Shown here one piece after another: positions 1 to 12,640 of a stretch of 64,000 nucleotides of DNA. This DNA is from Tigriopus japonicus. Its lineage: Eukaryota > Arthropoda > Copepoda > Harpacticoida > Harpacticidae. Within the stretch, counting starts at the first letter, position 1. Every line of letters begins with the position of its first letter. Under the pieces are notes generated by a model. That model searched no databases and had not been told where the DNA came from. It worked only from the letters and a program-made list of their open reading frames with translations. The DNA is taken from contig CM021317.1 of assembly GCA_010645155.1 (NCBI GenBank), positions 10,256,441 through 10,320,440 of the forward strand, in the 5' to 3' direction. Made by a program: the position numbers and the translations under genes.

Positions 1-750
1 AGCAAATAAACTTTGCAAGCCCTATTAAAGACCATTCAAAAAGGTCTTTCCCAGAATGGAGGTTTTGTGCAATTTTCAGTGCAATTTTTGCCGTTTTTTG
101 TGCAATTTTTTGCGCAATTTAGGCCATTTTTTTGTGCTATAGAATGACATCCTTAATTATGTTTCACCAACAATAAAGTGGAATGCAAGTGAATGAACAT
201 TCAAGAGAACATATTTTTATTCCAATGAATAATCAATATATCCTTTAAACAAAACATTTTGGGCAAAATTTTGTTTTTCCTATTTTTTCCCACAAAAGAC
301 AATCTTTGCATTGATTTGCCCAAAACCCGTCAAATTTTGGATTTAATTGCTCAAAAACCGACAAGTTTTGCATTAAATTGCCCAGAAACATTTTTTTTAT
401 TATTGATTTATTGCGATGTCAATTAGTCATCAATATGGTCACAAAAGTAAAAGCCGTGATATGGTTTTTCACTCCGTTTATTTGCATTCCTTACGCCTCT
501 ACTAATGAATACTTAACAGGAACAAACGGCCGTAAGTGCTAGGTTTGTTCTAAAATAAATAGAGTTTTAGTGTTATGTTATGCTCCTAGCATCAAAATTT
601 CTTGAATTAAGCCAACAGAAGCTTAAAAAGTGTGAAGCCGATATTATTATAAATCAAAATGGAAGGTTTAATTTGTGTATCGTCATTAACTTGCCAGATA
701 TCTGTCTTTAGTGATAATACTTGACAGCTTAGATGATAGGTAAAGTGCAA
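1..750. other. AT-rich intergenic DNA with short degenerate repeats
   Basis: No gene is seen. Between about 60 and 135 a short word of the form gtgcaattttt recurs four or five times. Between 300 and 400 a word of the form aattgcccaaaa recurs. These look like subterminal repeats of a decayed DNA transposon whose ends I cannot place. Confidence 0.4.
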
Positions 751-759
751 CTAGAAGAT

Positions 760-1681
760 GGGATCCTATGAAATTAGAGCGGATCAAAAGAGAGTGTGTA
801 CAAAATAGAGCGAATCAAAATAGTGCCGGTTCAAAATAGCGCCGCTTCATAAGAGAGTGAATCAAATTAGAGCCAGGTCAAAAAAGAGTGTATTGAATTA
901 GAGCGAAAATAGCGTTCGTTCAATTCCTCAATTTTAACTTGAGGAGAAAATTATAAATGACAAATCAAATAAATTAGTAGCAATGTTGAAGGAGTTCAAA
1001 AAGACCCAAAAGGATAAGGAAAAGCTTTTTTACCAAGGCTCCTTTTTATGATAGAAAATCCCAACAAACAGGGCCGGCAGCCATAGTGTAGACGCTATAA
1101 GACTATCAGAAATAATACAATTTTTTATATTTTTTCAATTTACACTTTCAAAATCACAAGATTCAAAATCCCAATCTTGATGCTCATGCTCGTTCTATAG
1201 GTATCCGCCAAAGTCATCAGAGGGTATTTGCAATGTCGACTTCAACTGCTAGTACTTCATGTGGTGAAGAATTCAAAAACATTTGTCACGAGTTATGAAC
1301 AGAAGTTATTTTTTCACATTTTCTTTTTGAAGCTCATGGGCATGAAGGGGTTATTGGCATTGATGAGATAATTGAGACAGCTGGCATTATTCTTTCTATG
1401 AAAAATGACCTTCATGAAGAAATTTTTCTTGGCTATGGAACAATTTTTCCCCAAAAATAGCCTTTCAAATACTTCAAAGCTACCTTGTTCACTCTAACCT
1501 CATGAAATGCATAGTTGAAAGAAATTTTAAATATTCACTCGATTATGATTGGCTCTAAAATGTCACGCTCTCTTATGATTTGGCTCTATTTTGATTTGGC
1601 TCTATTTTGAAGTGGCGCTATTTTGATTGGCTCTATTTTGTATCCACTCTCTTTTGATCCGCGCTATTATCATATAGTCCC
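760..1681. mobile_element. Mutator-like non-autonomous DNA transposon (MULE-type MITE)
   Basis: A 922-bp element is flanked by a perfect 9-bp target-site duplication, ctagaagat, at 751-759 and 1682-1690. The ends are inverted: the left begins gggatcctatg and the right, reverse-complemented, begins gggactatatg. Similarity continues for roughly 130-150 bp and is built from an iterated word close to atcaaaatagagcc. A 9-bp duplication with long terminal inverted repeats starting GGG is typical of the Mutator superfamily. No intact transposase is present. A short open stretch near 1320-1450 looks protein-like but is broken by stops and I do not recognise it. Confidence 0.75.
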
Positions 1682-1690
1682 CTAGAAGAT

Positions 1691-2215
1691 ATCACTAGTT
1701 TTCTGGGTTTTCTGTTGTGGTCAGGAATGATTGTTTCATCAATCTTGCCTAATTAGTTTGAACAGTTATTTGTGGGTTGAGTCGATCAAATACGTTAATC
1801 AGACTGAAAAGAACTTTGTTATGACGAGGTTACCACGAAACTCAAACATCCAGAAGGCCGATGACTCGAAAAGTGAGAATTTTTTTTTTTTTTATTCTGG
1901 ATGCTTTTATTTAAAGAAAAGAAAAATCAGTTTTGACAGTCAATACAAATATAAAATAAAAAAAGATTGCATCCAAGGATCAGCAAGACACCAAGGTGTG
2001 TTTAAATGCTGTCCTTTAGCTTCTTGCTTAAAAAAAAAAATACAGAGATGAGAGAGAGAGAGAAAGAAAGAAAAGAAAAAAAACCGATGGGACATTAAGA
2101 GACACTGGAGAGACTAAAAATCATAGCTACATGGATGGTAAGGTTTCATTCAGCATTTGAAGGAGTACAGGGAAATCCGTCGCTCGTTTTCATAATTCAG
2201 AACTCCAATCCCAAC
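1691..2215. other. Intergenic DNA with purine-rich simple repeat
   Basis: No gene is recognised. A GA-rich low-complexity tract (agagagagagagaaagaaag type) lies at about 2040-2085. Poly-A and poly-T runs occur at 1880-1895 and 2030-2040. The stretch next to 2216 probably holds the 3' untranslated end of the adjoining LINE. Confidence 0.4.
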
Positions 2216-5008
2216 CTACATTTCAGAGGGAGGATGGTAATTTTTGCGTTGAATGTCAGCCTTGAGTCTTTGTTTAAATACCTTAGTTGTGCATTTATAG
2301 TCTGGGATATCGTAGTGGTTAAAAAGATGGGGAAATGCATATCCAGGTAAATTCATCATCCATTCGCGTTTACACATCGGCTCGTAGAGCCACAAACCTC
2401 GCCTATTTTGAAGAGAATCATCCCTTTCTATTCTAAATTTGTCCACCTCAAATGATTTGTCTCCTGACATCATAACTTTGTGAACGTAACATAAAATCTT
2501 AATTTCTCTGAGGTTCTCAAGCCTGAATAAATGAAGGTCTTGGATTAATGGACCTGTGTGTGCTCGCCAATTGGTGTTTGCGATCCATCGTACTGCTCTT
2601 TTTTGAATTTTAATGAGTTTGTCAATTGTTTTCGCATGCCCAAAAAATTCTAAACCGTATTCCATGACACTTTGGATGAGGGAATTGTACATCAAGATCT
2701 TCATCTTTGTTGGCAAACTCTTTCCGTTGTGGCTAAAACTAAACAGTGTTCTTTTGAGTCTACTTTCAACTCGGTTTATGTGACAAGCCCAAGAGAACTC
2801 ATCATCCACCCATAATCCCAGAAATTTAACAGCCTGAATGGGAAATTGTTTTCCAACTCTCTCGAAACTTGCTTCGCCACACCCAAGATTGAAATCTGAT
2901 GGGTAAGCAGTACGATTATGAATTATGAATTTGCTTTTTGTCACGTTTATAGTAAGTCTATTTCTCTCAATCCATGCAAAAAGTTCTTTTAGCCATTCAT
3001 TTGCCTCACGCTCAAGGCTTCTTATATCATTTCCAAAATGTTGTAGAGTAGTATCATCTGCATACATTGTAAAATGGAACCCCGTGGTATTTGGCATGTC
3101 ATTAACGTAGATGAGAAAGAGCAATAGAGGTTGTGAACAATTCCAAATATAGTGAAATCTAGCCCTTTTATCCTCATATCTGTGCTGGTCAGCTAGGCCG
3201 AAGTGCAGAGGAACAGTAGGGTAGCCAAAATGAGAAGATAAGCAAGTGCCGGGTGGGGTGGTTTGTTAAACCTAATCAAGAAATAAGTGCGTATAAATCA
3301 CTAAAGACACTTACGTCAAGTGACTTTACTTAAAGCTAATGTTCTGGTTAGGATAATTTACTTTTGCATACTTAAGATGACAATTGTAAAATGATTATCA
3401 ATATGTGACCAACACGTGATTGACTTTGAGCTTTTACCTCCCTTTTGTTTGTCTCCACTTATGGGGTGAAATTGTTACACCGATATATTTAGTTCTCATG
3501 CTCTATGGCCCCAGAACACTCCCTTGTGGTACACCTCGTGTAATACTTTGTGGGGATGACAAGCTGTCTCCTAGTTGGACTTGCTGAGAACGATTCGACA
3601 AATAGTTCCTAAACCAGTCTATAGCCCCCTCCCTTACTCCATAGGCATATAGTTTCAATAGTAACACTTCATGATCTACACAATCGAAGGCTTTTTTTAA
3701 ATCGAGAAAGATAGTAAGGCCATACTTTTTATCCCTATTATCTAATACATTATTCAGGTAATTTCTTATGGCCTGGTTCGTGCTACATTGTGGACGAAAG
3801 CCAAATTGCTTATCTGTGAGAAATTTTTCCACATATTCCAGAAGTTGTTGAAACACCACCTTTTCCAAGACTTTGGAGAACACTGGCAACAAACTTATCG
3901 GACGGTAGTTGCCTAATCGGTCCTTGTCTCCTCCTTTATGAATTGGGATGATCTTTGCCTTTTTCCATTCCGCTGGTACCTCACCACAAGCCAAAGATAA
4001 ATTAATGAGTCTAGTAAGGGGTTCATTTATGGTACCGTTTATCTGTTTCAACAAACTGTTCGATATACCATCTCCACCCGAACTTTTCTTACCCTTTAGG
4101 TCTTTGATTATCTGAAAAATCTGTGTTCTATTCACTGGTGAAAATTTAAAGACCTCTGAAATTTTAGGGATGTCCTTTATGACAGTTTGTGATGGAGGTT
4201 CGAAATGCTCATTAAAAGATTTGCCAATTGCGCAAAAAAAGTTGTTGAAGCTTTCAGCAATTTCCTTTTGAGTCGTTTTTGTGCCTTCAGAAGTTTTAAT
4301 TGATAAGGGACAATTTTGGTTACCTTTCGACTTACGATTCAAAACTTCATCTAGCCCTTTCCAAACCTTTTTGCAATCCCCCCAGTTATTCAAGGCAGTA
4401 TTTCTGAAATATGCCAACTTTGCCTCATCTATTAGTTTGTAATATTGCTTAGAATATTGCTTATATTTCGACTTAATTTCTGGGCTTCCATTCTTTGATT
4501 TTTTGAACAAGCGATCTTTCCGTAACTTCGATGTCATCAGCCCATTTGTCATCCAAGAGTTTATTTTAACGCAGTTTTTTTTGTCCTTGAATTCAACTAA
4601 CGGACAAACCGCATTAAAATCCTCATTGAATAAAACCATAAATTTTTCAAAAGCCTCATCAATATTCACACCCTCGAGATCCCATCTGCGTTTCCCAAGA
4701 TGGTGACGAAGTTTATCTATATTCTTAGTTGAGAGGTCTCTTCCCCAGGTTTTGCTTTTACTTTTTAATTTACATGCCTTAGACTCTTCGTCGATTTCAA
4801 TAAACGGAGCCCAATGATCGGCAATATCACAAACTAAGGTTCCCGTTTCTGATAGCTCTTTAGCATTCGTGAGAATATTGTCGATATGGGAAGACGTTAC
4901 AATCATTTTTTGACCCTTGCTTGTTTGCACTAATTTTTCTTGAACCCTTGTTGGACAATAAATCGTCGGATACATACCCCACGAGCAACAAAAATCTTCT
5001 GACTTAAA
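2216..5008 (-). mobile_element. 5'-truncated jockey/CR1-like LINE, endonuclease end plus reverse transcriptase ORF
   Basis: The minus strand carries the second ORF of a non-LTR retrotransposon in two blocks, 4975-3507 and 3123-2216, in one frame once an insertion is removed. The 5' block begins inside the apurinic-type endonuclease, with a short region ending in a HIDNILTN motif. It runs into the reverse transcriptase fingers and palm, with FLDLKKAFDCVDH (motif A) and RGVPQGSVLGP (motif B). The 3' block starts at LLFLIYVNDMP, carries the catalytic YADDT (motif C) and continues through the thumb to a natural stop at 2216. The start of the endonuclease and all of ORF1 are missing, so the copy is 5'-truncated near 5008. 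Apart from the insertion at 3126-3504 the reading frame is intact, which suggests a fairly young copy. CR1 versus jockey clade needs a phylogeny. Confidence 0.85.
3126..3504. mobile_element. 379-bp insertion (MITE-like) splitting the LINE reverse transcriptase
   Basis: This block interrupts the LINE between the GP that ends motif B and the LLFLIYVND that precedes motif C. Removing it with one copy of the flanking dinucleotide AT (3124-3125 and 3505-3506) restores GGG CCA TTG CTC, that is G-P-L-L, in frame. The two ends are imperfect inverted repeats (agaggttgtgaac against agagcatgagaac). A 2-bp duplication with short inverted ends fits a small DNA transposon. An A/T insertion without any duplication is the alternative reading. 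It has no coding content that I recognise. Confidence 0.6.
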
Positions 5009-7636
5009 TTTAATTTAACAATTTAAAAATTGACTTTTAAATTGTTGTGGCGTTTTGGGGACGGCCGATGAAATTGCAAGAATTAAGTATTCTTTAGGTT
5101 TGGAAACTATTGGATGTGCTTCTCATTTAATTCAATAAATTCGCTTTGGTTGAAGAGGTGTTCTAGAACTTGTCAGTCATTGTCTTCTCGTTTTTGAAAG
5201 GACGCTCGTCATGTGCAGTACAAAAGACGCTCTCATTGAAATCTCTACTATCACAGTACACCCTCCAATACGGGTAGGTTTTTGACCTATTTTTCTTGAG
5301 TGGAAAACTTCGAATTCGTAAAAAGATGCACAGAAATGGCATCATCGAAAAGATTGAGCTGGAAATGACTTTTCTAGATCAACATTACTAAGAACGAAGT
5401 TTTGGAAGAAAAAATATTTGTGAGAGTTAAAAGTACAACGACGTTGTATCGGATATATTTTGAATTAGTCATTTGGTCCAAACATTTTTCCATTTCCAAC
5501 GAAATTTAGGTATCAATCATGAATCTATACGCTTTTGCCGTCAGCTGCTTTCGGTTTTTGCCAAACGCTCTTTTGGCCGAAATTTTCCGTTTCGGTTTTG
5601 AGTCCTTTTGGCTCAAAAGGAAACACGTTTTCTCCGCCCTATGCTATTATTGGAGACACGAAAACTCAGCAATTTTACTTGCACTTTTCTTTGCAACTTG
5701 CAAAAGATTGTGAATGAACAAAGAAGCAACCTCAGAACATCTGTTGAAATTTGAGATTAGTATTCTAATACTAAAAACTGAATGCTTCGTGCTATCATTC
5801 TACACAATGTGTTCTTTAACGGCTATATTTGAATTCATGCAGTTCTTCACAAAAGAAAGATGGAAACTGGAACTTCTAAAACAGAAACAGATGTAATAAA
5901 GCAAAAACACAATGGTTTACAAGAACATTTCAGTTCATAATCTATAATTTAAAATGTACATATATGGAGAAGGCTCCAAGGAAACAATCCCTTAGTAAGA
6001 GACTTTTTCGATTTTTGATGCTGGTGTATGAATGACTTGGCCAACGGTCCTCTATAAGATTCTTAAACCGTGAAGAAAAAGATTTTGGAGAAGAGAACTA
6101 CTGCCAATGCGAAGCATTCAGTGAAACCGTAATGACGCGTCAAGATTTTCTTCTATGTTTTGAATCGAGAGCTCTTCTCGATGCCAAACAACTCATTCGA
6201 CCACAGCTTTCAAGAAATGTGCCATTAACCTGATGACGCTTTTTAAACTTCCCTGCTTGTCTAGCCAAAGCCTCCAAAAAGTTATCTTCCAAGTCATTGC
6301 AAAAAGTCGCCCAGTTCCAGAAGAGAAAGAAAATAGCATCCATTTATATATCAAGTCAAGTTAAGTTTGGTTGACAAATTCGTTGTATCCGAAAACAATA
6401 CATTACAAAAATTCTTTGATAATCAAATTCATTGGATGCATTTTCATTATGAACAAGAGTTGATATTTCGAAAGATTTTTTGGACAAACTATAATGTTAC
6501 TTTCGCTAATTTGGTGCCTTAAAAAAATTACATGGAAGATAGAATCATTTGGTGTAGAAATTATTCCTCCCCCTCGAAGAAAAGGCTCAAAAAGGTTAAA
6601 GATGGATCAAATTGGTTCAACCGAAGCCGAAAGTGAAAGTAGCTGACCACAGAACGATTAAAAACATTATATTTAATGAGATTATTTGCCATCGCTTAAC
6701 AAGTAATGTATTGAGTGAAGTGTCGGGAATATGGCATTCGCCAGAACATTTACAGTAGATGCATGGAGGCTTATCTTGTCAACTTGACATTAACTATGTA
6801 AAAAAACTATAGAACTGTATGTAAAACGAGTTGAATATAGAGTTCTAGTTTTTTAGACGAAAGATACGTGCGAAACCATTCTATTCTATCTGGCAAATTA
6901 TTGAGCGATCGTAGGGAGATTTGCGCACAATGCATTTTCACTTCATTTTTTTCCATTCGTGAAGAATTGTAAGCAACGATTTCAGATTTTAATTGACACA
7001 TATTTTACGAACCTCTAAAATATCAAAGCCATTTTATGAAAAACATTGAGCCCATGAACGGCAATTGAATTCGTTTGAGTTAGGTAAGAACCTAATCAAA
7101 TCTACAAATCTTCAACCACAGATCTGTGTCTTCAACCCTTTTAGCGACGTCATTCCGTCATTTTTGAACACTCTTGCCATCTACTACACGAATGCCGACG
7201 AGTTCGTACTGGCTAGCATCTTAAAATGATCACTGAGTCATGTTTCTTTGGGAGAGGAGTCATCACATTTTGAAAATTAGGTCGAGCTTTAGTGCAAAGA
7301 AGAGGCAAAAAAAGATCACAGAGAGAGAGAGAGAAAGAGATGAGGATGATGAGCAGAAACCCAAGTGAACAATGTTGAATAATACAGGGTTGTTCAGGAA
7401 TATCAGCCATAGCGAAATAGGAAAGGCGTTTCCAATCAACCATTCATCAAGCCATGTACATGTTAGGGCATAATCAAGACTAAAAGTTTCAGAAGGTTAT
7501 CTGGCTAAGGCAAAACTGAAACCAAAAATCGTTGACCAAAAATTTGAAGATGGGAGCTTTATTACATCATCAATGGACCATGCAAAATGTCAGCTTGAAG
7601 GGATTAGCGTCAGCAGTCAGCACTGCATGCCTTTAG
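5009..7636. other. AT-rich intergenic DNA, no gene recognised
   Basis: Open frames here are short and AT-driven. A GA-rich microsatellite lies at 7319-7340. Stretches near 5530-5620 and 6590-6655 share loosely inverted words (gtcagctgctttcgg type), which hints at a degraded transposon, but no duplication or clear ends could be found. Confidence 0.4.
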
Positions 7637-7644
7637 ATTAAGAC

Positions 7645-8392
7645 AGAGTGGCCAGATTTTTTGGGAGTGACAATGCCAGTTGAAATCAAATCAATGTTAG
7701 AAAAATGCTAGTTGGAAAATGGAAAATGTAAGCCATTGTTGTTGCAGACCTTTGCAATTTTTCCCTGTTTCTTTAAACTTACAACTACTTGACATCAAAC
7801 ACATGAGTAGTTTGAATTTTAAATTGATTTTTGGATGTTTATAATTCTTAGGTCAGCTGCTTTTGATTTTAAAAAGCCCTCTTTTGGCAAAATAAGCAAT
7901 TGGTTTTGGTTAAAAGCCTCTTTTGGCCCATTTCTTACTGAAACACTGATTTCATAATTCAAATTTAAAAAGTTGTTTTCTCATCAGTGGTTGTTACAGT
8001 TTTATCACAATATAATTTTCTGTGGAGGCAAGCAATGTTTTGTGGCCCCTTCTCAATTTGCTGATAGACATAATCTGTAAAGAGGAGTTTGGTTACCCAA
8101 GCTTCTGTAAGACTACTTCAAAATTAAGATCACAATTCTATCAATTCATCTCTTCAAATGAGGGAACATCAGGTAAACTTGGCTGTCAAAATCAGCTGTC
8201 TTTGAAGCCCAAACTTGACAGAGATAAAAATTAATAGTGCTACACAATTTTTTTCCATGCTAGAACCTTTCAGAAAATGCTAGACAAGTGCTAAAAAAAG
8301 GAACAATGCTAACCAAAATGCAGGGATGCTTTTGCCCTTGAAAAAAGGCTAATTTTCAGAAATTGGCATCGAAAATACTCCTTGGCCACCCT
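7645..8392. mobile_element. Probable hAT-like non-autonomous element
   Basis: Inverted ends agagtggcc and ggccaccct bound 748 bp. The flanks attaagac (7637-7644) and attgagac (8393-8400) match at 7 of 8 positions, consistent with an aged 8-bp duplication. The word aatgctag recurs just inside both ends. An alternative right end exists at 8933, where ctggtcaaccctg also resembles the left end, but its flank does not match. No transposase is seen. Confidence 0.45.
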
Positions 8393-8400
8393 ATTGAGAC

Positions 8401-10190
8401 ATGGTTGGATGATGATGATTCTTAATGCCACTTTCTGGCAAAACGTTGAGCATCTTTCTTGACGGCATTATTTCTCCAATGTGCAATTTTTGCAACATCA
8501 TAATGCTATTGCAAAGAAATGTTACCAACAAGGACATATACCTGACAATTTGACAAACGTCAAACGTTTTGATCGCAAGCATTGCTGATTAATGAGTTCG
8601 AAGACTTTTTTGAATGGTCCAATTTAGTTAAACAAACCTTCACAAATTTTATATAATTCACATTTTTTTAACCAAAAAAAAGCTAAACCAAAAACGGCAA
8701 AATTATTACAACATTATTTCTTTTGACAAAATCCTTCATAAGCACAGAAATCAATAAATTGACTTCAAAGAAGCAGAGGACACGGTATTTCATTAGTGGA
8801 TAACTTTTTCTTAATTGCACTTTTTGTTATTATCTCCACTAACTCTACCTTTAAGAATCAAATAAACAGGAAAATCCAATAAAAATCGAAATTCATCTCC
8901 AAAGCTGGGCCAAAAAATATCTGGTCAACCCTGTTTATCTTGGGCCTGATAATCTGATGTTAAGTACATTGACCCAGCCTTTAAGTGCACTCTTTTAGAG
9001 GCCTGTGAATGGCAGGAGATAACAAGTTTAGCAACCTAAGCTTTCTTTTCGTTTTATTTGTCGAAAGATTAGGACCTGCCCAACTCATTTTCTCATACAG
9101 AGAATAAGACACTTTCTCAGTCAAACTGTCGCGTAGCCTAATAATTTACAATTGATAAATAACTATGTATCTGTTGATTTATTTTAAATGGATTAGCTTG
9201 AAATAAATTTGACGTTCAATTGCATTTCCCGCTTCAATTAAGGTTTCCCTTTCACTCATTTTCGACGACTTTTTTCAGCCACGTTTCTCGAATGACACAC
9301 ACGGAGATATTGTTGCACTTGCAATGAGAACAAGATCTTAAAAGGTTTGAACAATATTTAAGATTTTTACGCCCTCTAGGCTTCCTCAGAGTTCAGTGAA
9401 AGAAGGTGTTCGAATATTTGTTTTCAGTATGGACGTGTCATTTAATCTCGTGATTGTTATTGAACTTTTGAACAAAAATAAAGAAAACTATGCACCTTTG
9501 CTTTTCAGCCTCAAAATTGTTCAGGTTGTTGGTTTTGTACGTCTATGGAATTTTGAAATTCATATTCACATTTTCTCAGTTTCATTTTTATGGGAGTTAC
9601 AAACAAGGTAAAAAAATATATGATGCGGTATAAACTCCTTTGTGAGTAGTTTTCCCCTGGTTACTTGTAGCTACTTTCCCAGGTATCGAAAACGGAATAT
9701 AACATCAATATCAAAATATAACCGTTATTGGCTCTGAAGTTCAAAGCAGTTGGACAATAACCATCAAATGCCAAAACTAATGAAGATAAACGAGGGAGAG
9801 TTGGATGAGTTGTGTTACTCTCACCTTCGGCAAAAATGACGAGTTCGGCTTTACAAACACTTGGAGCTACAATTTGTTCAACTTTGTTGAGAGATGTTGT
9901 TTCACGACACAAGTTTGTTTCATCGCAGTAGATGTGAGAACTTCAAGCTTTGCCTACGTAAATATACGTAAAGCCATTAACTATTTGCCACTCGATTTTG
10001 ATGTGACGAAAAAGAAGAGATGACAAAAATTGCCACACTACAAATGAGAATATGGAGCCATCGTCCTATATGATTCGGCTGAAAGCTAAATACATTTAGG
10101 GTTCAATTTATTAAAGAACACTCGGGGGTTCAAAAGAGCATATAACAAATGTAAGCACTTTCTAGTACAGGATATAAGTTAAGTATTGTT
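8401..10190. other. Intergenic DNA, nothing recognised
   Basis: No coding region, RNA gene or defined repeat could be supported. The open frames are short, AT-rich and without known motifs. A hAT-like end (ctggtcaaccctg) occurs at 8921-8933 without a matched partner. Confidence 0.4.
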
Positions 10191-10194
10191 TTTT

Positions 10195-10430
10195 CAAATG
10201 AGAACAAATGATCCTCTAACAGCTTTTGAAGCAGGGTCACCGGTAGATAAATTTCTAAATACTAATCAAGGACTATTCAAGGGTTGCACAGATCTGCCAA
10301 CAGGAACTCGTTGGTAGACCAAATATCGTATAAATATTAGTTTCATTCATGATTAACTTCCTTTTCATGATTGGTTTTCTTTGCAGGGAATCCCATTCCT
10401 TGAAGCGGTATTAAAAATCCGCAAACCAAA
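10195..10430 (+). mobile_element. 3' end fragment of a non-LTR retrotransposon
   Basis: The plus strand translates to a decayed carboxy terminus of LINE type (DPLTAF, then KFLNT, then LPTGTRW) followed by a short 3' untranslated end closing in an A-rich tail near 10420-10435. The same words occur at 24335-24510 and, for the coding part, at 34540-34620. These are therefore three fragments of one family. Everything upstream is lost. Confidence 0.5.
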
Positions 10431-10857
10431 AAAACAAAAACACAAGCCAAAATCGTCTTAAAGATCAAGATTTTTATTATTTAAGATTATCATATCGAGG
10501 CATTTTGAAACGCATTTTTGGTATTTTGCGTGGTTCTAATGCGAATGTTTGATTCAAGGTCTTTTCCTCATAACTTTTGATGGATTAAATCTAAGCCCTT
10601 TGTTCAAAAAACCTCCAAATCTCTTGACCTGGAAAGGGTGCAGCTAAGTTTAGTTTGTTTTACGTGTTCAGATTTAGGCTGCAAAGTATTAGACAATTGA
10701 GAAAATAATAGTTATCAATTAACTTGACGTTGAAATAACTTAAAAAGTACAGTTGTGTATCTAACACTGTTTTTGTTGACTAATACATTACAGCAATAAT
10801 AGGCTTATTTAATGGGCATTGAGAGTAAGAATGCTTTTTTGAGAATAGAGCGTGTGC
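10431..10857. other. AT-rich spacer, nothing recognised
   Basis: No gene or repeat structure was found between the LINE tail and the next transposon. Confidence 0.4.
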
Positions 10858-10865
10858 ACCTTTGG

Positions 10866-12104
10866 CAGGATGGGCATTTTTCGACAACAAGATAATTTTG
10901 GACACCCTAGAGTCCAAAAGTGTCCAAAAATACCCAAAAGGTGTCCAAAAATACCCAAAAGGTGTCTAAAAATACCCAAAAGGTGTCTAAAAATACCCAG
11001 AAACTGTCCAAAAATACCCTAAAGATGTCCTTAAGTGTCCAAAAGAAGTCCATAAGTGTCCAAAAGATGTCCATAGGTGTCCAAAAGATGTCCATAAGTG
11101 TCCAAAAGTCCAACAAACGTAAAAAAAATTGTACAAATCCGACGAAAAACCAGTTACACTACATAAGTAATTGAATTCTAAAGAATGCATGGTTATATAC
11201 TTAAACAAAAATAGTTCTATTAATGGAAACATTACTTGGAGAAATAAACTTTTGCCATGATTACTTCAATCCTTGGTCATGAGGCTATTTGCCTCACTGA
11301 TTACAATAATATTATCCATATACATTTGTAAAACGTAAGAACAATTTGCATGTTTTGTTTATACAATATGATAAAATGTGTGTAAGTGTTCAAAGTGTTT
11401 CAAGATTTACATATTATTTCCTCATCTGTAAAAACAAGAGTCTTGTCTTTTTAATAGTAAATCAACATTGCTTAAATTCCTTGGCAAAAGCATTTTAATA
11501 CCCACATTGCAATCTGATATCAGTTTGGGTGTGCATTATCATAGTTAACATTTTTTTGGACAGTCAGTTCAAAAGACTTCTTGCCTCTTGGATGGGAAAC
11601 ACTTGCAACAATGATAAACTTTGGAATATAAATCAAAATACTAAGTAACCTTCTCTTGTTACTAATCATGACACAATTAGCTTTAAAATGTACTTGCATA
11701 CTATGTTTAACATGAAGTGTGGTGTGAGCGTGTTATTAGTAGTCCCAGTCTCACATTCGTTGGTTCGTTCATTCCTTCAGTCGATCATTCTTTCCCATGT
11801 TTTGGACGACGCTTGTTGGTCAAATAAAAAGAGTGGAAAGTTCAAATGTCCACTTTGGCCTTCAAGTAATTGGCTCATTTAATGCATGAAGTGTAAGTTT
11901 ATTTATGCTGAATTGACTTATTCTTGCTTAGATTTCGCCAAGTGACGTTTATTTTGGAAAGAAAGTTTGAAGAATGTTATTCTAAAAATGTTTTTAACCA
12001 TTATTTTTCGAAGTATCATTTTTGGACACCCTTATTTTTGGGCACTTTTGGACACCTTTTGGACAGGTGTGGACAAAATGCCCAAAAATCAAATACCCAC
12101 CCTG
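10866..12104. mobile_element. hAT-like non-autonomous element with subterminal tandem array
   Basis: Ends caggatgggcatttt (left) and cagggtgggtatttg (right, reverse-complemented) bound 1239 bp. Flanks acctttgg (10858-10865) and accttggg (12105-12112) match at 7 of 8 positions, as expected for an old 8-bp hAT duplication. Inside the left end lies a dense array of gtgtccaaaa words. The same word occurs in inverted orientation inside the right end at about 12020-12075. Such subterminal arrays in hAT elements are transposase-binding sites; that role here is inferred. No transposase ORF is present. Confidence 0.6.
10909..11112. repeat. Tandem repeat, about 20-21 bp unit (gtgtccaaaaatacccaaaa)
   Basis: About ten diverging units in a row. 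The first five carry tacccaaaag between the gtgtccaaaa words, and the later ones carry atgtccataa. The repeat opens long frames on both strands, which are artefacts of periodicity. It forms the left subterminal region of the surrounding hAT-like element. Confidence 0.8.
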
Positions 12105-12112
12105 ACCTTGGG

Positions 12113-12640
12113 TGGGGAGAGCCGTTCTTGAAAACAAAACCATATTTCTAAAATGGATTAATCAATTCGAAAAATGCCTTACCTGGAAATAGTTGAAACT
12201 GTTTTCCTCACTTGATTTTTGTACAATTTAATCACAAACGTGACTGATGAGTCATGAATGGTTCTTGATTTTGGCATGGGACTCTAATTTGTGACAACAC
12301 TGTACTTTAGAAGGAAGATGCATAAACCTTAAGAAAGGCTACATTTCCCGAAAAATGGTCAAGGAGCATTTTTGAGGTAGGATCTCAAGCACACCAAACC
12401 AGGTGTGAAAATCAATGACTGGCAAGAAATTTTAAGCTGCACTTGCTAAAGATCAAAGTGGCAAAGATGTAGAGTTGTAAGGAAAATCGCCTTCAGTTGA
12501 TTCTTTATGGGTTATCTACTGAATTTGTAGAGAGAGAAAAGCTGTTTTCAAACCTTTTTCTCACAACTCTTCTAATTGTAGATTTTAGCGCAAGCTTCAA
12601 AATTCACCATTGGATGGCGCCAAAACAGGGGCAAAGTCAT
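12113..12640. other. Spacer, nothing recognised
   Basis: AT-rich DNA with no supported gene. The frames are short and show no motifs. Confidence 0.4.

Noticed and set aside
3126..3504. A spliceosomal intron or Helitron in the LINE
   Set aside because: No GT-AG boundaries and no TC...CTRR ends. Weak inverted ends and AT flanks fit a small DNA transposon better.
7645..8933. An alternative larger hAT element ending at 8933
   Set aside because: The end ctggtcaaccctg resembles the left end, but the flanks gattaaga and tttatctt do not match, unlike those at 8392.
10907..11232. Long open frames on both strands rich in repeated DTFWVFL or KVSKNTQ peptides
   Set aside because: They are translations of a 20-21 bp tandem repeat and not genes.
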